Positions 1 to 4,546 of a stretch of DNA of 5,487 bases are shown here, one piece after another (position 1 is the stretch's first letter; each line of letters opens with the position of its first letter). A model generated the notes under the pieces. That model did not search any database. It was not told the DNA's origin and saw only the letters and a list, made by a program, of their open reading frames with translations. This DNA is from GCA-2794515 sp033763335 (GTDB taxonomy: Bacteria > Chloroflexota > Anaerolineae > Aggregatilineales > Phototrophicaceae): contig JANRKU010000115.1 of NCBI GenBank assembly GCA_033763335.1, forward strand, positions 1 through 5,487. The letters are read 5' to 3'. A program made the translations under genes and the position numbers.

Positions 1-16
1 AATAATTTTGTGTTTT

Positions 17-36
17 GGACGGCAAAAATGCCGTCC
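17..36. repeat. Perfect intergenic hairpin, 8-bp stem
   Basis: GGACGGCA (17-24) and TGCCGTCC (29-36) are perfect inverted arms around a four-base AAAA loop, followed by CTACGAA. No T tract follows on either strand, so a canonical intrinsic terminator is not supported. It is the first of five hairpins in the gene-free stretch 1-270. A similar (C)CCTTACGA tail follows the palindrome at 245-264, which suggests related dispersed intergenic repeats. Confidence 0.7.
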
Positions 37-57
37 CTACGAACAAATATAGGGTGT

Positions 58-81
58 AGGGGCATGATATATCATACCCCT
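58..81. repeat. Intergenic hairpin, 11-bp stem with one mismatch
   Basis: The left arm AGGGGCATGAT (58-68) pairs with ATCATACCCCT (71-81) across a two-base loop, with a single C-A mismatch. No T tract follows on either strand, so it is unlikely to be a simple terminator. A degenerate half of the same sequence (GTAGGG.ATGATA) appears at about 3947-3961, downstream of the second copy of the neighbouring CCTCACC repeat. This suggests the hairpin and that repeat travel or decay together. Confidence 0.65.
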
Positions 82-86
82 GTGTA

Positions 87-236
87 GCAACTTAACGATA
101 AAATCTCTTTTTTTACCTCACCCCCCTGCCCCCTCTCCAAATTGGAGAGGGGGAGACAATCATTTTGTGGGTGGGTTTAAGTCCCCTCTCCAGACTGGAG
201 AGGGGATTTAGGGGTGAGGTTGATTTCTTAAGTTGC
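87..236. repeat. 150-bp composite inverted-repeat element, MITE-like
   Basis: The outer boundaries are a perfect 9-bp inverted repeat, GCAACTTAA (87-95) and TTAAGTTGC (228-236). Inside is a second perfect inverted pair, ACCTCACCCC (115-124) and GGGGTGAGGT (211-220). Inside that are two consecutive perfect hairpins: a 12-bp stem around one base (129-140/142-153) and an 11-bp stem around one base (183-193/195-205). The two hairpins share CCCCTCTCC and lie in opposite orientation, so the whole element is close to a nested palindrome. It has no coding capacity. Part of the left half recurs at 3870-3945. Terminal inverted repeats without a transposase fit a miniature non-autonomous element, but no clear target-site duplication is visible, so mobility is inferred only. 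Confidence 0.6.
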
Positions 237-244
237 AGTATATG

Positions 245-264
245 GGGCTTGCCATGGCAAGCCC
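245..264. repeat. Perfect 20-bp palindrome
   Basis: GGGCTTGCCATGGCAAGCCC is a perfect palindrome with 10-bp arms and no spacer. It is followed by TTACGATA, which resembles the tail of the hairpin at 17-36. There is no T run directly after it, so a terminator role is weak. It lies about 80 bases upstream of the pduO promoter and is more likely another intergenic repeat than an operator of that promoter. Confidence 0.65.
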
Positions 265-298
265 TTACGATAATGCCCTCTTTTTACTTAAAAATTGG

Positions 299-340
299 CA
301 CGAAATCGCATCCTAATAGAGACTATCTCATTTTTTCGTG
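299..340. promoter_or_regulatory. Nested inverted repeat upstream of the pduO promoter
   Basis: CACGAAA (299-305) and TTTCGTG (334-340) form a perfect 7-bp inverted repeat. It encloses a smaller GAGA/TCTC hairpin (319-322/326-329). The right arm ends five bases before the proposed -35 box at 345, a plausible site for an activator or repressor. A function is not established; arms this short could arise by chance. Confidence 0.25.
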
Positions 341-344
341 ACAG

Positions 345-374
345 TTATACATTGTCTATTCCCCATGTTATAAT
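345..374 (+). promoter_or_regulatory. Predicted promoter of pduO, extended -10
   Basis: The -10 box TATAAT (369-374) is a perfect consensus and is preceded by TG at 366-367, giving an extended -10. A weak -35, TTATAC (345-350), lies 18 bases upstream. Transcription would start near 381, leaving a leader of only about 26 nt. That leaves no room for a cobalamin riboswitch, so any B12 control would have to act at transcription initiation. The ribosome binding site AGAAGGAGA (394-402) follows. Confidence 0.65.
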
Positions 375-406
375 GTCCTTCATATTCGTCATTAGAAGGA
401 GAAAAC

Positions 407-952
407 ATGAAAATTTATACCAAAACAGGCGATAAGGGCGAGACCAGTTTATTCGCGGGGGGGCGTGTGATGAAAGACGACCCGCGTGTAGAGGCGTATG
501 GCACAGTGGATGAACTCAACTCCACATTGGGGCTAATCCGCACCTACGAATTGCCCGCAGAAATGCAAGTTTGGCTGGTAGATGTGCAAAATACACTATT
601 CGTCATCGGCGCAGACCTCGCCACACCATTGGATAGCACCCCAGAGTGGCTTGTGCGTCTTGATGAAAAACCTGCCCAAAATCTGGAAGTGGCAATAGAT
701 ACGATGGACGAGATATTGCCAAAATTGACGGCATTTATCCTCCCCGGTGGGCATCCAGCAGGGGCGCATACGCATATCGCCCGCACGATTGCGCGTCGCG
801 CAGAACGTCTGTGTGTATCGGCACATCAAACCACCCCTATCAACACCGAGGTTATCGTCTATCTGAATCGGCTATCCGACTTTTTATTCACCCTCGCACG
901 GCGCATCAATCAGCATTTTGGGGTGAATGATAGTGAGTGGCGTGTGCGCTAA
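407..952 (+). CDS. pduO: PduO-type ATP:cob(I)alamin adenosyltransferase
   Basis: The 181-residue protein has the family's usual single-domain length. The family transfers the 5'-deoxyadenosyl group of ATP to cob(I)alamin, giving adenosylcobalamin for B12-dependent mutases, dehydratases or reductases; it acts in the cytosol as a trimer. Visible signatures, in order: TKTGDKGETSLF (residues 5-16), the N-terminal ATP-binding loop; KDDPRVEAYGTVDELNS (23-39); FILPGG (110-115); RTIARRAERL (126-135), the ATP-contacting arginine helix; and YLNRLSDFLFTLAR (152-165), which lines the active site. There is no signal peptide. The ATG follows AGAAGGAGA by five bases, and the N-terminal motif begins directly after it, so the start is secure. 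The stop overlaps the convergent TPR gene by four bases. No B12-dependent enzyme or corrinoid-synthesis gene lies in the window, so the client enzyme is unknown. The gene symbol is a family label; equivalent proteins are also called MmaB or YvqK. Confidence 0.95.
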   Translation: MKIYTKTGDKGETSLFAGGRVMKDDPRVEAYGTVDELNSTLGLIRTYELPAEMQVWLVDVQNTLFVIGADLATPLDSTPEWLVRLDEKPAQNLEVAIDTMDEILPKLTAFILPGGHPAGAHTHIARTIARRAERLCVSAHQTTPINTEVIVYLNRLSDFLFTLARRINQHFGVNDSEWRVR

Positions 953-1845
953 TTCGCTTGGCTCAAGCGCATTTTCAGGGCAATTTCTCGATTATTCTTA
1001 GCCGTCTCAAAGGTGGGGTCGAGCTTTAGGGCAATATCAAAATCGGCAATGGCACGGTCAAAATCACCGATATGGATATAATATTCGCCACGACTATCAA
1101 AAAAATTCGGTTCATTGGGGTTGATGGCGATGGCTTTATTAATATCGGCAAATGCCCTGTCGTATTCGCCATTTTTGAGCAAACAGAAGCCCCGATTGTT
1201 ATACGCAAAGGCATGTTGCGGGTCTTGTTGGATGACAAAATCAAAATCGGCGATGGCACGGGCGCTATCATTGAGCATTAAATAGGCAAAACCACGATTC
1301 ACATAAGATTGTAAATCATGTGGATTGAGGCGGATGGCGTTGTCATAATCGCTGATGGCGCGGGGGTAATCTTCCAAAGTGAGATAAACTGTCCCTCGAT
1401 TAAAATAGATTTCACCATTAGATGGGTTTAGCATCAGGGCTTGTTGATAATCGGCTAGTGCTTTATCAAATTGCTCCAAAAAGCTATAGAGCAATCCCCG
1501 ATTATTATACGCCTCACCATGTTGGGGATTATGCTGAATACAGGCATTCAAATCGGCTAGGGCGCGGTCTATATCCCCGACACGGAGAAAAAATAAGCCC
1601 CGTTGATGGTAGCCATCGGCATACGATGGATTAATGCGGATGGCTTCGTTGAAATCTGCCATTGAGCGATTAAAATCGCCTTTTTGCACATATAACACGC
1701 CCCGATTGGTATAGGCTTCATAATAAAGGGGTTCTAGCCGAATGGCTTCGGTGTAAGCGGCAATGGCGCTATCGGTATCGCCATCGCTTTGATGTTGCAA
1801 TGCACGGTTAAAAAGGTCTATCGCGGTTTGTGATGGTTGTGACAT
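949..1845 (-). CDS. Tetratricopeptide repeat (TPR) protein, eight repeats
   Basis: This 298-residue protein is almost entirely a TPR solenoid. Starting at MSQPSQ, eight units of exactly 34 residues run from about residue 10 to 281: 10-43, 44-77, 78-111, 112-145, 146-179, 180-213, 214-247 and 248-281. A 17-residue capping helix follows. Repeats 2-8 carry a Tyr/Phe plus (N/Q/S)RG in helix A, six of them with a D/E-x-x-(R/K)-A/S or similar stretch in helix B and nearly all with a (N/D)P turn at the end. TPR arrays are protein-binding scaffolds; the partner cannot be deduced. No signal peptide, membrane segment or catalytic domain is seen, so it is probably cytosolic. The frame stays open to an ATG at 1893, but that start would put the proposed -10 box inside the gene. 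The ATG at 1845 has GAGGGAA just upstream and is preferred. The gene is divergent from the S51 gene and convergent with pduO. Confidence 0.9.
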   Translation of the reverse strand: MSQPSQTAIDLFNRALQHQSDGDTDSAIAAYTEAIRLEPLYYEAYTNRGVLYVQKGDFNRSMADFNEAIRINPSYADGYHQRGLFFLRVGDIDRALADLNACIQHNPQHGEAYNNRGLLYSFLEQFDKALADYQQALMLNPSNGEIYFNRGTVYLTLEDYPRAISDYDNAIRLNPHDLQSYVNRGFAYLMLNDSARAIADFDFVIQQDPQHAFAYNNRGFCLLKNGEYDRAFADINKAIAINPNEPNFFDSRGEYYIHIGDFDRAIADFDIALKLDPTFETAKNNREIALKMRLSQAN

Positions 1846-1873
1846 AAAAATTCCCTCACTTGATATATACCTA

Positions 1874-1903
1874 AGTGTAACTGTGATAATCACTAGCCGT
1901 CAA
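1874..1903 (-). promoter_or_regulatory. Predicted promoter of the TPR gene with internal dyad
   Basis: Read on the minus strand, TTGACG (1898-1903) is a near-consensus -35 and TACACT (1874-1879) a fair -10, with an 18-base spacer. The spacer contains the perfect dyad GTGAT-A-ATCAC (1883-1893). A protein bound there would block RNA polymerase, so it is a candidate operator. The leader to the chosen ATG at 1845 is about 20 nt and contains the GAGGGAA ribosome binding site. Confidence 0.5.
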
Positions 1904-1922
1904 ATTTTTTATAGAAATGCTC

Positions 1923-1945
1923 CATTTGTGATACTTGCACAAATG
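1923..1945. promoter_or_regulatory. 8-bp perfect dyad, candidate operator in divergent region
   Basis: CATTTGTG (1923-1930) and CACAAATG (1938-1945) are perfect inverted arms separated by seven bases (ATACTTG). The dyad abuts the proposed -35 of the S51 gene (1946-1951) and lies 20 bases upstream of the -35 of the TPR gene, so one bound protein could control both genes. It resembles CRP/FNR-type half sites (TGTG...CACA), but the gap between those is seven bases instead of the usual eight, so the family of the regulator is uncertain. No T tract follows, which argues against a terminator. Confidence 0.5.
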
Positions 1946-1975
1946 TTAACTTTTCCCAGATTTTGTATATATAAT
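1946..1975 (+). promoter_or_regulatory. Predicted promoter P1 of the S51 gene
   Basis: A perfect -10 box TATAAT (1970-1975) lies 18 bases downstream of TTAACT (1946-1951), a 4/6 match to the -35 consensus. Transcription would begin near 1982 and give a leader of about 90 nt before the ATG at 2072. The weak -35 placed directly against the dyad at 1923-1945 would suit an activator-dependent promoter. Confidence 0.55.
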
Positions 1976-1999
1976 ACGAAAAAAATCGCAAAATGATGC

Positions 2000-2027
2000 T
2001 TGCATGACCTACGGAATAGGATATATT
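2000..2027 (+). promoter_or_regulatory. Possible second promoter P2 of the S51 gene
   Basis: TATATT (2022-2027) is a 5/6 match to the -10 consensus, and TTGCAT (2000-2005) a weak -35, 16 bases apart. This would start transcription about 40 nt before the ATG. The surrounding CTTGCA (1999-2004) and TGCAAG (2033-2038) form a 6-bp inverted repeat bracketing the -10. The evidence is weaker than for the promoter at 1946-1975. Confidence 0.3.
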
Positions 2028-2071
2028 CTAATTGCAAGTGACGGCACAATCACAAGAGGATATATAACACC

Positions 2072-3868
2072 ATGAAATATACTCGTTTATTTGGCATTTT
2101 ATGTCTGGTTTTTGGCGTATGGTTATCGCTATCGGCACAAGAAGGCGATAGCGACACGACCACCTTACTCCCCATCGGCGGATTTTATGGCGATACCTTC
2201 CCCGGATTCGTGGAAGCAGTATTGCCCCATGCAGGCGAAGACCGTGTTTACATTTTGGTCGTCCCCGCCTCTTTTTCGTATGATGCAACCGTATTGACGG
2301 CAGAAGATTTGCTCGTCAACACGGGTGATGCAGAAAATCGGCGCAGACAGCTTGAAGAATTATGTAATGAGATGGCAGAATTGCCCTGTGAGGTGATTGT
2401 CGTCCCTGTATATACCAATGAACTTGCCAACACCGAAGCCGTTCTGGATTATGTCCCAGAAGACCTCGCAGGGGTGTACTTTTTGGGTGGCGACCAAGTG
2501 ATTGCCATGCAAATTTTGGCGGGGAGCGTGCTTGAAGGCGCGTTATCTGATGCGTTTGCGCGGGGCGTACCAATGGGTGGCAATAGCGCAGGGTTGGCGG
2601 TCTTATCCACTGCTATGATTGCGGGTTATGCTGGCGATGAATTTGGTCCAGAAAATGGGTTAAGTGAAGGCGCTGTCGAAATTTGGAATGGCGAATTGGA
2701 ACGCGGGTTATCGTTTGGGAGCAAAAATGTGGTCTTGGAACAACATTTTTGGGAACGCGCTCGCATTTCGCGCACCCTCAACGCACTCGTCAGCCCCGAT
2801 GCGCCCAATATCGCTATCGGTGTAGATAGCTTCACGGGTGGGCATTTGGTAGATGACACCAAATTCGGCGATATTTTTGGTCTGTATACGGCGTTGGTGT
2901 TGGATGGCGAGACATTCGGCTCTGCGGATAGCGCCACATTCGGAGAAATTTCTGGCACGCTGTCTATCCGCAATGTTGTCTTTCATCTATTGGCAGAGGG
3001 TGATTTTAGCTATGACATCCCTAGCCGTAGCATGAATATTGCGCCCGTATTGACAGAAGGTGGCGTGGATTATTCGGGGTTGAATGTGGGTAGCGAACAA
3101 GCCAAAGTTATCATTGGTGGCAATTTATTTGGTGTGTTCGATGGTGAAGAAGCCGAAATTTTTGGGCGATTCATCGCGGCATCGGGTGGGGATTCATCCA
3201 CCATCCAAATTATCGCCACAGGCTATGCCGATGCGGAATCTGCCCAAGCGGGCATTGACCAATACCGTGAGGCGTTGCTGGCTATTGCCCCCAATTTGGA
3301 AATTATCGAAACGATTGCCATTGATAGCGCGGTAGTCGCGGAATCTGCACCTAATGGCGCGTTGATTATCGGCGCTGACCAATCTCTGCTCAATGCGGAC
3401 TATGTGCGCGTGGTTCTGGATTGGTATCTTAGTGGCACAACCCTGTTTTTTGATGGCGCGGCAAGTGGGTTGGCGGGTGCATTTTATTCTGCCCATCCCC
3501 CTACCCCGTATGATAGCGATGATGACCTGCTGATTGAAGAAGCGACACAAGGTCCATTCTTGGAGGGCGCGACCACCATCCGCAACGGGCTAGGATTGCT
3601 CAATGCCAATGTTGAGCCACGCATTATGGATGATAATCGCTTTGGGCGTTGGGTCGCGCTGGCATATCACATGCAACAAATCACCACTTTTGGCATCGCA
3701 GATGATACTGCGTTGTATCTGAGTGGTGATGAGAGCGTGGTGCTAGGATTGAACGGCGTGTTTGCACTCGATTTGCGCGATGCGACATTGGCAGAAGGCA
3801 CAAACGGCGGGATGGTTATCGCCAATGGCTTGCTAGATGTCTTGACGGCGGGTGATAGCTTAGACTAA
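2072..3868 (+). CDS. Exported tandem-domain peptidase S51 (cyanophycinase-like) protein
   Basis: The 598-residue protein begins with a likely Sec signal peptide: KYTR, a hydrophobic core at residues 6-20, and possible cleavage around 21-23. Cys11 lies inside the core without a lipobox, so it is not a lipoprotein. Domain 1 (about 31-330) shows S51 landmarks: YFLGGDQ (137-142), nucleophile elbow GGNSAGLA (169-176) with Ser172, EQHFWERARISR (223-234) with His225 and three arginines spaced as in the cyanophycinase substrate site, and AIGVDSFTG (248-256). Domain 2 (about 344-598) repeats them as LIIGADQ (431-437), DGAASGLA (461-468), GLGLL (506-510), RFGRW (523-527) and GIADDTAL (541-548). In domain 2, Ser is replaced by Ala464 and His by Arg517. 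Typical cyanophycinases are single domains of about 270-300 residues that cleave cyanophycin or beta-aspartyl dipeptides; this is twice that size. The substrate is unknown, and a non-enzymatic or altered activity is possible. AAGAGGA lies 11 bases before the ATG, a slightly long spacing. Confidence 0.85.
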   Translation: MKYTRLFGILCLVFGVWLSLSAQEGDSDTTTLLPIGGFYGDTFPGFVEAVLPHAGEDRVYILVVPASFSYDATVLTAEDLLVNTGDAENRRRQLEELCNEMAELPCEVIVVPVYTNELANTEAVLDYVPEDLAGVYFLGGDQVIAMQILAGSVLEGALSDAFARGVPMGGNSAGLAVLSTAMIAGYAGDEFGPENGLSEGAVEIWNGELERGLSFGSKNVVLEQHFWERARISRTLNALVSPDAPNIAIGVDSFTGGHLVDDTKFGDIFGLYTALVLDGETFGSADSATFGEISGTLSIRNVVFHLLAEGDFSYDIPSRSMNIAPVLTEGGVDYSGLNVGSEQAKVIIGGNLFGVFDGEEAEIFGRFIAASGGDSSTIQIIATGYADAESAQAGIDQYREALLAIAPNLEIIETIAIDSAVVAESAPNGALIIGADQSLLNADYVRVVLDWYLSGTTLFFDGAASGLAGAFYSAHPPTPYDSDDDLLIEEATQGPFLEGATTIRNGLGLLNANVEPRIMDDNRFGRWVALAYHMQQITTFGIADDTALYLSGDESVVLGLNGVFALDLRDATLAEGTNGGMVIANGLLDVLTAGDSLD

Positions 3869-3869
3869 G

Positions 3870-3945
3870 CATAAATCACTCTTTTACCTCACCCCCTGCC
3901 CCCTCTCCAAATTGGAGAGGGGGAGAAAACCATTTTGTAGGTTGG
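3870..3945 (+). repeat. Second copy of the CCTCACC hairpin repeat
   Basis: Positions 3882-3945 match 111-175 with one C-run indel and about four substitutions. Weaker similarity (ATAAA.TC..CT) reaches back almost to the S51 stop codon at 3866-3868. The same 12-bp perfect inverted repeat, CCCCCTCTCCAA (3899-3910) and TTGGAGAGGGGG (3912-3923), is retained. The inverted second half of the composite element at 87-236 is missing. The hairpin could help end or stabilise the S51 transcript, but no T tract follows, so it is not called a terminator. Confidence 0.75.
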
Positions 3946-3994
3946 TTGTAGGGATATGATAATGCAAGTTAGTTTTTAAATACGGATTATCTTT

Positions 3995-4098
3995 TGTGGC
4001 TGACATACGAGGCTGAAGCCTCTAGTACAGCCATTACACCACCTAAATAGGCGGGATTGTAATGGCTGACTAGCACGCAAGTGCGTATGTCAGCCACA
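3995..4098 (+). repeat. Three-hairpin element, copy 1
   Basis: Outer arms TGTGGCTGACATACG (3995-4009) and CGTATGTCAGCCACA (4084-4098) are a perfect 15-bp inverted repeat. Within them are three local hairpins. The left has GGCTG/CAGCC (3998-4002/4028-4032) closing over GAGGCT/AGCCTC (4009-4014/4017-4022). The middle is ATTACA/TGTAAT (4033-4038/4058-4063). The right has GGCTGAC/GTCAGCC (4064-4070/4089-4095) over GCAC-GCAA-GTGC (4073-4084), a GNRA-type loop if transcribed. The outer and local pairings compete, so cloverleaf-like or side-by-side folds are both possible. Copy 2 at 4547-4650 has the same plan. There is no ORF. It could be a mobile palindromic repeat or a structured RNA; neither is proven. 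Confidence 0.75.
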
Positions 4099-4155
4099 GA
4101 ATAAGAAAATATTTTACACCGTCTTTATTTACTAACAACCATTATCGTGTCCGCA

Positions 4156-4176
4156 GGGGGATATTCATTATCCCCC
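4156..4176. repeat. Perfect 8-bp hairpin over the stop of the small ORF
   Basis: GGGGGATA (4156-4163) and TATCCCCC (4169-4176) pair perfectly over the loop TTCAT (4164-4168). The minus-strand stop codon (4168-4170) lies at the loop-stem border. In the small ORF's transcript the hairpin would form exactly at the 3' end of the coding region, as a terminator or stability element does. No U-rich run follows on the minus strand, so a factor-independent terminator is not well supported. Confidence 0.5.
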
Positions 4177-4449
4177 GTGACGAGATGGGTTTGGAGAGCC
4201 GTTTGGCGTTATCTGAACCCATCTTTTCATATCGGATATCGTAGCTGTTTCTTCTGATGGTTTTGGCGGGGCTTGGGTATCGGCTTTTTTCAATTGATGC
4301 GTGCCATCTGATGCTGTTTTTGGTTTAAACAGGATAGGGCTTGGTGTATTCAAAAAATCGTTTTGAATTTTGAGCAATTGCTCTTTTTGGTCTATGCCCT
4401 GTTTATAGGCATGGGTGGCAGATATTTTTTTGGGCGCGGTTGTCGTCAT
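4168..4449 (-). CDS. Small hypothetical protein, 93 residues
   Basis: I do not recognise this protein. It is hydrophilic, rich in Lys, Pro, Thr and Ser, has no hydrophobic segment, and is probably largely disordered (for example TQAPPKPSEETATISD, residues 58-73). The N-terminal third, with KQGIDQKEQLLKIQNDFLN (16-34), could form one amphipathic helix, and the C-terminus ends SRHGG. Support for a real gene: an ATG with a modest AAAGGG about nine bases upstream, an extended -10 box 40 bases upstream (4489-4497), no longer competing ORF on either strand, and a hairpin at its stop. It is flanked by the two three-hairpin elements, so it may be cargo or a passenger of repeat-driven rearrangement. 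Against it: short length and no family. The function is unknown. Confidence 0.5.
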   Translation of the reverse strand: MTTTAPKKISATHAYKQGIDQKEQLLKIQNDFLNTPSPILFKPKTASDGTHQLKKADTQAPPKPSEETATISDMKRWVQITPNGSPNPSRHGG

Positions 4450-4488
4450 GATGTGAGACCCTTTATGCTAATTTTGTTCGATATACCC

Positions 4489-4497
4489 AGTATACCA
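4489..4497 (-). promoter_or_regulatory. Extended -10 promoter for the small ORF
   Basis: On the minus strand the sequence reads TGGTATACT: a TATACT -10 box (4489-4494) with TG one base upstream (4496-4497). I see no good -35 at the usual distance, which an extended -10 can tolerate. The implied transcript starts near 4482 and reaches the ATG at 4449 after about 33 nt. Confidence 0.4.
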
Positions 4498-4546
4498 CCC
4501 AATTATTAAATCCCCGCAGAACCGCGCCAACGACATGATTAGGTAA

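Noticed and set aside
17..264. CRISPR array
   Set aside because: The repeated hairpins differ in sequence and spacing; there are no regular direct repeats with unique spacers.
265..406. Cobalamin riboswitch upstream of pduO
   Set aside because: The predicted transcript leader is only about 26 nt and no B12-box-like sequence is seen; the hairpins further upstream lie before the promoter.
1072..1281. Plus-strand 69-codon ORF opposite the TPR gene
   Set aside because: It is a shadow of the repetitive TPR coding sequence; the minus frame gives eight clean repeats.
1846..1893. Longer TPR protein starting at the ATG at 1893
   Set aside because: The extra 16 residues are not TPR-like, the region overlaps the predicted -10 box, and the ATG at 1845 has a better ribosome binding site and start of the repeat array.
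2102..2104. Lipoprotein cysteine (Cys11) in the S51 signal peptide
   Set aside because: The residues before Cys11 (G-I-L) do not make a lipobox, and the hydrophobic core continues past it.
2626..3550. Several open frames of 60-118 codons on both strands within the S51 gene
   Set aside because: All lie in alternative frames of a well-supported gene, with low-complexity translations and no ribosome binding site.
3899..3923. Intrinsic terminator of the S51 gene
   Set aside because: The 12-bp stem is strong, but it is followed by AGAAAACC and not by a T run, and the same hairpin occurs at 129-153 away from any visible gene end.
3995..4098. tRNA gene, because of the cloverleaf-like outline
   Set aside because: The outer stem is 15 bp, and there is no TTC-containing T loop, no anticodon arm of seven-base loop, and no CCA or discriminator arrangement.
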